Assembly: GCF_004006175.1 (NCBI RefSeq)
Contig: NZ_CP033219.1
Coordinates: forward strand, 2,356,001-2,420,000
DNA: 64,000 nt
Source of the DNA: Parasedimentitalea marina
Lineage (GTDB): Bacteria > Pseudomonadota > Alphaproteobacteria > Rhodobacterales > Rhodobacteraceae
Reading direction: 5' to 3'
Part shown: positions 1 to 8,013 of the stretch, in pieces
Numbering within the stretch: the first letter of the stretch is position 1
Layout: each line of letters begins with the position of its first letter
Notes under the pieces: generated by a model
Seen by the model: the letters and a program-made list of their open reading frames with translations, nothing else
Databases searched by the model: none
What the model was told of the DNA's origin: nothing
Program-made: the position numbers and the translations under genes

Positions 1-1042
1 CACCATCTGAGCGAATTGATCCGCTTACAACGTAACGCGCGCCGGTCTCTTGGCCTACCTGAGCGGCGCTCAGGTTTGGTTGGTCCAAAAATCGGCGCAT
101 GGAGTTTGAAGAAAGCGGCGGAGGCGCAACGGCCCCGGCCAACGCGCAGGTGACTTCATCGAGCAACCCGAGCTGAACGTAGCTCGGCAAGTCATGGGGA
201 CCCAAAGATTCAAAAGGCAGCACCGCTATTGCGTTTTCTGTCTTGCGAACAGTTCCCGAGATGGTTTGCAGCAGAGATGTTGGATCCGTTGCTGAAATCC
301 GTTCGGGCACATCGAGATTTAACTTGATCTGGGCCACCAAATCCTGAGTTCGCAGGGATGGTTCGGCGTCCAGCTCCCTTTCAAAAGTAGTGTAAAGATC
401 ATCGTAAAACGCCAGGGCTTTGGGAAGCTCATTTAGCTCCGCGAATGATTTGATAATCGCTCGTGCGGCGGATTCATCGAACCCATCTAGTGCAAAAACA
501 GTCTGCGCGACGCGGAGGCGTATGTTTGGCTCGATATCACTCTCTTCGTAAACATTCCTGAGCCCGTCAATGCAGCGGCTTTGCAAGCTCGCACGGGTCT
601 GGGTAGCCCAATCGTCAAAATCTTCACCGATGGCGTGAAAATCCACCAGAAGATCAGGCAGCTGGAGCAACGACTTGAGGATTTCGTCTCCCACCGATCC
701 ATCGTGGATTTCGGCCACCATAGTTTCCACATCCAACTGAATGATGTTGGAGAGCATCTGGAGTTCGGAATGGCCCGCATTGATCAGGGCGGGCGATGTA
801 TCGGTGCAGCGTCTAATTTCAGCGAGCGACTGTCGAAGAGAAGCCAGCGCTTGCGTGTCACTGAGACTAGGCCAAAACAAATTTGCCAATCGACGACGTT
901 GATGGGTTCTGAATTGAGAAAATGCGAGGAAGGTTATCAGAGCTTTTGTCTTGCGCCCCCGAATGGGAATTTCTCGAGCGTCTTTCTCCAGCCGCCATTC
1001 GCCTAGTGTGACAAGGTGATAGCCACTGCTTTCTTGATCCAC
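1..1042 (-). CDS. BTAD/TolB-type transcriptional regulator, 3' end outside window
   Basis: An uninterrupted reading frame runs leftwards off the window edge, giving about 347 residues. It begins with an OmpR-like winged-helix region (LVTLGEWRLE, then RGRKTKALITFLAF), followed by a segment like the bacterial transcriptional activator domain (FWPSLSDTQALASLRQSL) to about residue 240. From about residue 285 comes a TolB/FlgO-like start with ENAIAVLPFESLG and later GARYVVSGSIR. This order is known from alphaproteobacterial regulators that often end in TPR repeats. No ATG fits. GTG at 1042 follows a G-rich ribosome site; GTG at 1057 is the alternative, and an in-frame TAA lies just upstream. The target genes cannot be told from the window. 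Confidence 0.8.
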   Translation of the reverse strand, partial: MDQESSGYHLVTLGEWRLEKDAREIPIRGRKTKALITFLAFSQFRTHQRRRLANLFWPSLSDTQALASLRQSLAEIRRCTDTSPALINAGHSELQMLSNIIQLDVETMVAEIHDGSVGDEILKSLLQLPDLLVDFHAIGEDFDDWATQTRASLQSRCIDGLRNVYEESDIEPNIRLRVAQTVFALDGFDESAARAIIKSFAELNELPKALAFYDDLYTTFERELDAEPSLRTQDLVAQIKLNLDVPERISATDPTSLLQTISGTVRKTENAIAVLPFESLGPHDLPSYVQLGLLDEVTCALAGAVAPPPLSSNSMRRFLDQPNLSAAQVGQETGARYVVSGSIRSDG

Positions 1043-1257
1043 GCCTTCCCCCCACACGCCCCAAACGGTGCGACTTGCATTGTCCCTTTACCTACGGACA
1101 GAGCTTCACTCGCAATGGAAACTTCGTCAACACCGAAGCCCTATGGTTACCGCAGCGCCTGGCAGCCGAGTTTCGGCAAATATCGGCAGTTTCACACCCT
1201 AACATTCCCGCTTCCAATCAGCAAGTTAACGCCCGATCAACGCCAGGAACCATCCGC

Positions 1258-1765
1258 CATGGATATGCAGACCTTCTTGCGGGAGCGCCTTGGCAAGTAG
1301 GCCTATGCGGCGGCTCTCGTTGACGCAGCCGAGGAAATTTCACACAGGGGATTTGTGACTTATGATTGCTGCCGCCACCAGCTCACTGTTTATTGGGCCA
1401 AGGGGCGCGACAAGCGTTATCCCTACTATAAGTGATTCAACAAGCAGTTTGATGAATGCAGAAAACCCATTCGTAAGGAAATACTGGAAGGCGCGTTCGA
1501 GGAGCTAATCAAACGGATGCGCCCATCGGCAGGACTGATAACCACAGTTAGTGCGATGTTCCGAGATATTTGAGACCATCGCCGTCAAAGTTACGAGGAG
1601 AAGCAAGGCGAACAGAAGAGGGCACTGACTGGTATCGATAGACGTCACCAAACCCTGATAGCCGCAAGACCCAGCTAATACTGGTCTTTGCAGCCCCATT
1701 ACCAAATGCGCAGAAACGAGGCTTTCGGACTGCGAAAACCACAAGCCCTTCAATGTGTTAAGGTC
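1258..1765 (+). pseudogene. Decayed large serine recombinase, C-terminal part
   Basis: The frame from 1258 carries recognisable C-terminal pieces of a phage/ICE-type serine recombinase but is broken by TAG (about 1297), TGA (about 1432) and TGA (about 1572). Readable pieces are the zinc-ribbon region with the typical KGRDKRYPYYK, then KPIRKEILEGAFEELI, then the coiled-coil start DHRRQSYEEKQGEQKRAL. Near 1705-1760 a shifted frame reads RGFRTAK, like the family's C-terminus. The zinc-ribbon cysteine pattern is incomplete, and no resolvase catalytic domain is visible upstream to 1043. It ends just before tRNA-Ser, a usual integration site, so it is probably a remnant of an integrated element. 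Confidence 0.75.
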
Positions 1766-1788
1766 CTTGGCTGAGGATAAAGAGATTA

Positions 1789-1878
1789 TGGCGGACAGAC
1801 AGGGATTCGAACCCTGGAGACGGTCTCCCGCCTACACACTTTCCAGGCGTGCGCCTTCGACCACTCGGCCACCTGTCC
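1789..1878 (-). tRNA. tRNA-Ser(GGA)
   Basis: The minus strand folds as a class II tRNA. The 7-bp acceptor starts GGACAGG and pairs with TCTGTCC (one G-U), the anticodon loop CTGGAAA gives anticodon GGA, the variable arm is long, the T arm is CAGGG-TTCGAAT-CCCTG, the discriminator is G and the CCA end is encoded. The 90-nt length fits tRNA-Ser. It lies between the recombinase relic and alaX. Confidence 0.95.
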
Positions 1879-1957
1879 ACTGCGCGGTATTTGACCGATG
1901 CTCGCCTAGAATGCAAGGGCCAACATTATAAAAAGGTCAGCTCCACAGCCGATTATT

Positions 1958-2680
1958 TCATCCGTCCAAATGCAGATAGACACGTCGGTTCAATTTGCCC
2001 TTCTTTTCGACTTTTCCAATGCGGATTTTGCCGATCTCGGCAGTGCGCTTAACATGGGTGCCACCGCAGGGCTGCAGATCAACCTGCACGTCTGTGGACC
2101 CTATGCGCACCAGCCGCACCCTGCCCGCACCCATTGGTGGCGACACGGACATGGTTTTAACAAGCTGGGGTTTGGCCTCCAGTTCAGCCTCGGTGATCCA
2201 GTTTTCGGTGACCTGCAGATCACGGTCGATCAGCGCCTGTAACTGTGACTGCAGTTCTGCCTTATCTGCGGGGGCCTCTGGCATATTGAAATCCAATCGC
2301 CCTTTTTCTGACCCGATAGAGCCACCGCTAACCGGCAACGGGATGACCACTGAAAGCAGATGAAGCGCCGTGTGCACCCGCATGTGACCTAACCGCCGCT
2401 CCCAATCAAGTTCTTGGTTCACCTTGGTTCCGACAGGCGGCAGAGTCTGGCCTTCAGCAGGCACCAAAACAATGGCCCCACCGCTGCCCTTTACCGATGT
2501 CGCGATTGTACATGTACCATTTTGCCAGCTTAACAGCCCAGCGTCACCAGGCTGCCCTCCGCCTGTGGGATAGAACAATGCGCGATCCAGCACGACGCCA
2601 CCCTGTTCGGTGTGGGACAGAACCCGGCCGGAACAGTCGCGCCGATAAGCATCGCTTTGGAAGAGTGGTTCAGTTTTCAT
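1958..2680 (-). CDS. alaX: Alanyl-tRNA editing protein AlaX
   Basis: This 240-residue protein matches the free-standing editing domain of alanyl-tRNA synthetase, which hydrolyses mischarged Ser- or Gly-tRNA(Ala) in the cytoplasm. The expected zinc ligands are visible: HTALH (His103, His107) and CGGTH (Cys205, His209). The N-terminal motif FYPTGGGQPGD is also typical. There is no aminoacylation domain, so it acts in trans. Its start overlaps the end of the upstream mscS-type gene by 11 bp, so it is probably translated as the last gene of the trgA-trgB-cysK-mscS-alaX block. Confidence 0.9.
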   Translation of the reverse strand: MKTEPLFQSDAYRRDCSGRVLSHTEQGGVVLDRALFYPTGGGQPGDAGLLSWQNGTCTIATSVKGSGGAIVLVPAEGQTLPPVGTKVNQELDWERRLGHMRVHTALHLLSVVIPLPVSGGSIGSEKGRLDFNMPEAPADKAELQSQLQALIDRDLQVTENWITEAELEAKPQLVKTMSVSPPMGAGRVRLVRIGSTDVQVDLQPCGGTHVKRTAEIGKIRIGKVEKKGKLNRRVYLHLDG

Positions 2681-5084
2681 TGTCGCCCTCGGGTGCGTCC
2701 AGATCGCTTAGGTCCGGATGTACCAACGCGGGGGTTGGTTCATGCAGATCTTGAGTAGTGGAGTTCGGAGTTAAAACCTCGGGATTGCGGATCCACAGGT
2801 CACGCTGAGCAAAAGGAATCTCAATGTCTTCTTCAGTAAAGCGACGAGATATTTCAAAGTTCAAATCAGATCGAACAGACAGGGCCCAGTTCACATCGCG
2901 CAGAATCGCACGGATTTCGAAATCCAGACTGTCTGCGCCAAATCCCTGAAAAACCACACTCGGCGCAGGGTTCAGTAAAACCATCGGATGGGCCTGGGCG
3001 ATATCCAACAGGATTTTCTCTACTCGCCTTGGGTCTGTGCCATAGGCCACCCCGACCGGCACGATAACCCGGCCCACTGTGTTACCGCGAGTGAAATTGG
3101 TAACCGCACCAGTGATCAGATCCGAGTTTGGTATAATCACATCTGTCCGGTCGAAAGTCTCGATCCGGGTTGAGCGCACTGAGATATCGCGCACATATCC
3201 CATCATGCCGCCGACCTCAATCCAGTCGCCTTTTGAAATCGGCCGTTCCACCAGCAGAATGATGCCAGAGACAAAGTTCGAAACCACCGTTTGCAAACCA
3301 AAACCGATGCCAACAGACAAGGCCCCTGCGACAATAGCCAGCGATGAAAGATCCAACCCGGCCCAGGAAATCGCGACCACTGCGGCCAGGAATATTCCCA
3401 GATATCCAGTCCCTGAAACAATGGCGTTTTGCCCACCCGGGTCCAGTTTTGTTTTGGGCAGTAAGGAATTGCGCAGACTGCTTTGGACCATACGCGTCGC
3501 GACATAACCTGCGGCAAAAACGAGGGCAAACATCAGGAATGAACTAGGTGAAATCCGGGTGTCGCCAAATTGAACACCATCCATAAACCTGGACCAAAGC
3601 TCGGTCAGGTCAGCGATTCTTGCACCCCAGATCAGCGCCAGTACTGGCATGACCAGGATCGCAAGAACAAACCCCACCAACACTGAAAACAACGAATCTT
3701 GTGCGGCTTCGGGGTTTCTGGTCACCAAGGCATAAATGGCCCCTAAAACCCGCTGGATAACCAGTGTTGTTGAGATCACGAATAGGGTTACTGCAACTGG
3801 ATATATTATCGCCTCGGAGGCATGAATATAACCGAAGACCGCCAAAATGGGGGCCAGTCCCGCCAGCATGTAGACGGCCCGCCGCACGGCACGGACAAGT
3901 TTATTTGCGCCTGCAACTCCCACCGTTTCGTTTTGTTCGGTGGTCTCTTGCAAACGTTTCAAACCAAGGCGTTGCACCCGGAAAAGCAGCAATGCGGTCG
4001 TCAGGATTATTGGAAAAGCAACCACCGAACGAGTGACATCCGACAGGTATTCCAGCTGATCGATTTGAATAATCAGGTCCCGCAGAACCAACATGACTGC
4101 AATCAAGACAACCAACAGGCGCAGCTCTCGGCGTGGTCTGTTTTGAACAGGCAGAAGTGCAGTCCGATTAGGTGATGCCAGCACTTGCTGTCCCAGCCAG
4201 TTGAACGCCAGTAGTATCAAGGCCCAGCCAGGAACCGATTCTAGTATCAAAGCCCCTCGCACGCCCAAAATTCCCGACATTGAGATGGCCTGGGTCAGGA
4301 AAATCACCCCCAGAAGCGGTAATAAAACTTGAACCAGGGACACCAGGAAGCTCCACACGCCGGTGTCCCGTATGCCAACTTGACGCAAATACGTGCCAAC
4401 CTGACTGGTCCAGCTTCGCCCTCGCAACACCAGCAATCCACCCGCTAAAATCAGGCCTAAAATGACTGGCAACCTATTTTGTAAGTTCTCACGTGTGGTG
4501 TCACTTTGAACCTGCAACAGGGTTTCGTTCCAAAGGCCCATTACAGCAGCAGATATTTCACGCAGGGCTTCTGCCCAATTCTCGGGGTTCACAGGGGATG
4601 GGCCCCGTTGCATCAGCGCCTTGGTCTGGCGTTTGCGAATAATGCGATCGATTTCCGAAATCAGGCCATTCGCCCGGTTGTGAGCCTCTTCTGACACAAC
4701 ACGTGGCACCCGCAGTGCAGTGAGTTGATCGTTCAGCGAGGATCGAAGGGCGGCAAGGTCACCATCCTCAATTTCCCCTTCTCCCGGAGCAGGTCCCAAA
4801 GCACTAAGTTGAGAGTTTAGGGTTCCAATGCGGTCGGCATTGTTATCGCGCGCACTGGCAAACACTTCTCTGTGGTCGGCTATTTCCCGACGCAGCACCT
4901 CCAGCGAGGCGGAAGATGCCCGGTCTTGGTCAATGACCAGTTCAGCGCGCTCTGCAGTGTTGAGCCAACCCTGATAATAGTTCCGCTCAGTTGCGGACAA
5001 TTGAGCATCAGCCCCCCCAGTCCCCCACAGAGCAAAACAAAGAACTGTAAGGGCGAACCGGAGGAGCTGCATAGACTGACTCAT
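2670..5084 (-). CDS. DUF3772 mechanosensitive channel of the MscS family
   Basis: An 804-residue inner-membrane protein. Residues 1-27 look like a signal peptide ending at ADAQ. A coiled, hydrophilic periplasmic region of the DUF3772 type follows to about residue 195, then many membrane segments (about 205-600). The C-terminal third is an MscS core with GLQTVVSNFVSGIILLVERP in the pore-lining/beta-domain region and the cytoplasmic NSDLITGAVTNFTR motif. It should open on membrane tension and release solutes on osmotic downshock, like the larger MscK/YbdG-type channels. It starts in an ATGA overlap with cysK and overlaps alaX at its end. The gating stimulus and any ion preference are unknown. 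Confidence 0.88.
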   Translation of the reverse strand: MSQSMQLLRFALTVLCFALWGTGGADAQLSATERNYYQGWLNTAERAELVIDQDRASSASLEVLRREIADHREVFASARDNNADRIGTLNSQLSALGPAPGEGEIEDGDLAALRSSLNDQLTALRVPRVVSEEAHNRANGLISEIDRIIRKRQTKALMQRGPSPVNPENWAEALREISAAVMGLWNETLLQVQSDTTRENLQNRLPVILGLILAGGLLVLRGRSWTSQVGTYLRQVGIRDTGVWSFLVSLVQVLLPLLGVIFLTQAISMSGILGVRGALILESVPGWALILLAFNWLGQQVLASPNRTALLPVQNRPRRELRLLVVLIAVMLVLRDLIIQIDQLEYLSDVTRSVVAFPIILTTALLLFRVQRLGLKRLQETTEQNETVGVAGANKLVRAVRRAVYMLAGLAPILAVFGYIHASEAIIYPVAVTLFVISTTLVIQRVLGAIYALVTRNPEAAQDSLFSVLVGFVLAILVMPVLALIWGARIADLTELWSRFMDGVQFGDTRISPSSFLMFALVFAAGYVATRMVQSSLRNSLLPKTKLDPGGQNAIVSGTGYLGIFLAAVVAISWAGLDLSSLAIVAGALSVGIGFGLQTVVSNFVSGIILLVERPISKGDWIEVGGMMGYVRDISVRSTRIETFDRTDVIIPNSDLITGAVTNFTRGNTVGRVIVPVGVAYGTDPRRVEKILLDIAQAHPMVLLNPAPSVVFQGFGADSLDFEIRAILRDVNWALSVRSDLNFEISRRFTEEDIEIPFAQRDLWIRNPEVLTPNSTTQDLHEPTPALVHPDLSDLDAPEGDNEN

Positions 5085-6115
5085 ATGTCTTCGAATACAC
5101 CCGGAATAGACGCCGGGGTATGGGTCATCCAGTCCGGCACCGGCAAGTTTTTCTCGCGCAGGAATTCAGGGTTGAAAAGCTTGGACTGATAGCGCGTACC
5201 ATAGTCAGCCAGCACGGTCACAATGGTGTGCCCTTTGCCCATTTCCTTGGCCATACGTACGGCCCCGGCGATATTGATCCCGGAAGACCCACCTAGAACC
5301 AGTCCCTCGTCATGCAGCAAGTCAAAGATATACGGCACCGCTTCGTCGTCCGGCACCTGATATGAGAAATCAGGCTTGAATCCTTCCAGATTTTTGGTGA
5401 TCCGCACCTGGCCGATACCTTCGGCAATAGAACTGCCCTCCATGGCCATCTCACCGGTGGTGTAATAGGAATACAATCCAGCCCCCATCGGATCAGCCAG
5501 TCCGATCTTAACGCCCTTGGGCTGCAAGGCTTCGGCAACACCAACCAGCGTGCCGCCCGAACCTACGGCGCAAACAAAGCCGTCGACGTTGCCATCAGTC
5601 TGTTCCCAGATCTCGGGACCGGTGGTTTCCAGGTGCGCCTTTTTATTGGCAACATTATCAAACTGATTGGCCCAGATCGCACCATTGGGTTCGGTCTTGG
5701 CCAATTCAGCCGCAAGACGTTCCGAATAGCGAACAAAGTTGTTTGGATTGCGATAGGGCGCTGCCGGAACCTGAACCAGTTGTGCACCAGCCAGACGCAG
5801 CATGTCCTTTTTCTCTTCGGATTGGGTTTCCGGGATAACAATGACTGTCTTGAACCCCATCGAAGCACCAACCAGCGCCAGGCCAATGCCAGTATTACCA
5901 GCCGTACCCTCGACGATGGTGCCGCCGGGTTTTAGCTCTCCACGGGCGATGGCATCCTTGATGATATACAGGGCAGCACGGTCTTTCACCGACTGGCCCG
6001 GATTCATAAATTCAGCTTTGCCTAGAATTTCACAGCCTGTCTCGTCGCTGACGCGGTTCAGACGAATAAGAGGTGTGTGGCCAATGGCGTCAGCCAAATC
6101 ACGTGCGATGCGCAT
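5081..6115 (-). CDS. cysK: Cysteine synthase A (O-acetylserine sulfhydrylase)
   Basis: A 344-residue PLP enzyme that makes L-cysteine from O-acetylserine and sulfide. The PLP lysine is Lys44 in NPGQSVKDRA, and the phosphate/substrate loop is EGTAGNTGIGLA (residues 69-80), a variant of the enterobacterial PTSGNTG loop seen in an alphaproteobacterial branch. The C-terminal PLP-binding segment is GGSSGINI. ATG at 6115 is chosen because GAAAGGGACACC precedes it at good spacing; a TTG at 6133 is possible. It lies downstream of trgB and its stop overlaps mscS. In R. sphaeroides cysK sits with trgAB in a tellurite-resistance locus, which this arrangement reproduces. Confidence 0.93.
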   Translation of the reverse strand: MRIARDLADAIGHTPLIRLNRVSDETGCEILGKAEFMNPGQSVKDRAALYIIKDAIARGELKPGGTIVEGTAGNTGIGLALVGASMGFKTVIVIPETQSEEKKDMLRLAGAQLVQVPAAPYRNPNNFVRYSERLAAELAKTEPNGAIWANQFDNVANKKAHLETTGPEIWEQTDGNVDGFVCAVGSGGTLVGVAEALQPKGVKIGLADPMGAGLYSYYTTGEMAMEGSSIAEGIGQVRITKNLEGFKPDFSYQVPDDEAVPYIFDLLHDEGLVLGGSSGINIAGAVRMAKEMGKGHTIVTVLADYGTRYQSKLFNPEFLREKNLPVPDWMTHTPASIPGVFEDI

Positions 6116-6182
6116 GGTGTCCCTTTCGATCAATTCCCACAGATGTAACCAAGCCCCGAGGCGAGCTCAAGGAAAGAAGAGG

Positions 6183-7307
6183 CTAGGAACATACTGGCCT
6201 TAACCGTTCACGGTGTCTGGCCAGCCATAGCGCTGCAGTCACAAGCGGCATATCTAAATAGGCCTGTCCATCAATTCCGGCCATCAACTCATCGAACCCA
6301 ATGATTTTGCTCCGAATATCCTCTCCCTCGGCAGCAATCCCGCCGCCTGCCGCCCGCGCCGTCAGATCGCCTATCCCGACGAAGATGTGAATGAATTCTC
6401 CGGATGCTCCGCTCGACGGATAGACCTGCGCCACTGGTTCTAAAGCTAACAATGTAACGCCGGCCTCTTCCATTGCTTCACGGTGCGCCGCCTGCGCGGC
6501 AGTTTCGCCTGGGTCAATCAACCCAGCAATAGGTTCCCACATCCAAGGACGCGGTTCGCCGGCAATATAGGTGGCAGCACGAAATTGCTCGATCAACAGG
6601 ACTTCGTCCCGGACCGGATCATAGGGAAGAACCACAGCGGCACGGCCAACCAAGGCGGCACCCCGATTAATCACCGGGCTCAAGCTGCCATCGTAACGAC
6701 GGTACTGCAGGTCCATCTCTTCCATTGCAAAGAAATTGAGATGTGCGCGCGTGTGCTTATGTACAACGACATCTTTGCTCAGGTCGTGCTCCGGATCTCC
6801 AGACCGAGCTTGAGCATCCAGCCAGGCCCCTGCCCTGGTCCGAATTGAGGGAAAGCACTTGGCGACCTCTGCAGCCGTCATCCGGCCCTGATAGGCCATC
6901 ACCTCTTGTGCTGCGCGGAGGGTCAGAGCCCCCCATTTGGCAATCCATCCCTGCAAATCCCAGAGCTCTTGCGTCTGCCACAAGCCGGGTTCCGGGAAAT
7001 AGACCTGTGTGGTAACGTTGTGGCCGTCAGGAGTTTGCACGACCACATCCTTTAGATCGTAGTCAAATCCACCCTCATAGAAATTTAGGGCATCGACATC
7101 ATCCTGTGACAGGCCCCGCACCAAAACGCCTTGCGCAATGTGCCCCTGCCGTTCTTCGATTGCCGGAAAAATCTGCCCTTTCACGGCAAAAATCCCATGC
7201 CCCGCAAGACTGGCTTGTGAAAGATCCAATGCTTTACCGGATCGCCCTAATACCAGTTCCAACAATGCCGTATAGCGCAAAGTTCCATAGAAGAATAGAT
7301 CGGTCAC
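6183..7307 (-). CDS. trgB: TrgB: gamma-glutamylcyclotransferase-like domain fused to a Nudix hydrolase
   Basis: This 374-residue protein has two domains. Residues 1-150 resemble the AIG2/gamma-glutamylcyclotransferase fold, with the YGTL loop at 7-10. Residues 190-370 are a Nudix hydrolase of the ADP-ribose pyrophosphatase type with a full Nudix box (about 262-284: G, five residues, E, then REAMEEAGV). The family is known as TrgB from the R. sphaeroides tellurite-resistance locus. It should hydrolyse ADP-ribose or a related nucleoside diphosphate; the role of the first domain is unknown. It follows trgA by 29 bp and precedes cysK. Confidence 0.88.
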   Translation of the reverse strand: MTDLFFYGTLRYTALLELVLGRSGKALDLSQASLAGHGIFAVKGQIFPAIEERQGHIAQGVLVRGLSQDDVDALNFYEGGFDYDLKDVVVQTPDGHNVTTQVYFPEPGLWQTQELWDLQGWIAKWGALTLRAAQEVMAYQGRMTAAEVAKCFPSIRTRAGAWLDAQARSGDPEHDLSKDVVVHKHTRAHLNFFAMEEMDLQYRRYDGSLSPVINRGAALVGRAAVVLPYDPVRDEVLLIEQFRAATYIAGEPRPWMWEPIAGLIDPGETAAQAAHREAMEEAGVTLLALEPVAQVYPSSGASGEFIHIFVGIGDLTARAAGGGIAAEGEDIRSKIIGFDELMAGIDGQAYLDMPLVTAALWLARHRERLRPVCS

Positions 7308-7337
7308 GTCCCATAGCCCTTTAGAATTAAAGCGAAA

Positions 7338-7778
7338 TCAGCGCCAACGACGGCTGGCGCTTTCGGTTGCCAGCCCCGAAACAACGGCGCCGATCAATAC
7401 AGTCGCAATAACCTGTGGAACAAAGATATCAATTCCATAGTTCATCCCAATTACAAAAATCTGTGACAATGCTTCGAATGGCCCGTCGTAACGATTGCGC
7501 ATCGCCAGCCGGAACATCTCTTTGCCGCCATATATAAACAACGCCCAAAACAACATGACTGCGACACCGCTGATACCATTATTGATGGCAGGAACCGTGC
7601 CCCGACCTGCGCGTTTACCCATCACCACCCAACCGATGACCAAACCGATTGCCATGTTAAATGGGGTAAAGTTGCTGAAATCTGTGCCTTCCGGCATCAG
7701 CGGCTTGACCTGGCCTGAAAGAATAAAGGCAAGGAAGGCCAGGCAAACAGCGGCCGTTAGTTTGGCTCCGGTGGGCAT
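7338..7778 (-). CDS. trgA: TrgA family membrane protein (tellurite resistance locus)
   Basis: A small 146-residue integral membrane protein. Hydrophobic segments lie near residues 7-24, 42-54, 68-87 and 118-137, with a hydrophilic loop of about 30 residues before the last. Sequence and neighbours (trgB and cysK directly downstream) match TrgA of R. sphaeroides, which is needed together with TrgB for high tellurite resistance. Its molecular function is not known; no catalytic motif is visible. It is the first gene of the leftward block, so the block's promoter should lie in 7779-8013. Confidence 0.85.
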   Translation of the reverse strand: MPTGAKLTAAVCLAFLAFILSGQVKPLMPEGTDFSNFTPFNMAIGLVIGWVVMGKRAGRGTVPAINNGISGVAVMLFWALFIYGGKEMFRLAMRNRYDGPFEALSQIFVIGMNYGIDIFVPQVIATVLIGAVVSGLATESASRRWR

Positions 7779-7920
7779 AAGGACAAATCCATCTAGTGAA
7801 GTGCAACTATAGTCTGCGTTGCCTCGCAGGTTCCCGTTTTAAATGACGCCGCGCAAGTGGTTAGATAGAAATTTCACATCCTTCGAAATCCCCAACCAAT
7901 TTTCTGGCCAGTGACCTGAG

Positions 7921-7948
7921 CCCAACGCGCCGTAGCCGGCGCATTGGG
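7921..7948. other. Strong inverted repeat after the class-V PLP gene
   Basis: CCCAACGCGCCG (7921-7932) pairs with CGGCGCATTGGG (7937-7948) around a 4-base loop, with one mismatch. It lies downstream of the leftward gene ending at 8014 and upstream of trgA. No run of T follows on either strand, so it is a possible terminator or processing hairpin, not a clear intrinsic terminator. Confidence 0.5.
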
Positions 7949-8013
7949 TATGCGCTATGCCCGGTCAAAAACAGAACAGGCGTGCGCATCACATTTGCGC
8001 GTACAGCACTGGA

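Noticed and set aside
581-1006. Plus-strand frame of 141 codons near the left edge
   Set aside because: It is antisense to the well-supported BTAD/TolB regulator.
1505-1753. Minus-strand frames across the recombinase relic
   Set aside because: They are antisense to the recognisable recombinase remnant and match nothing.
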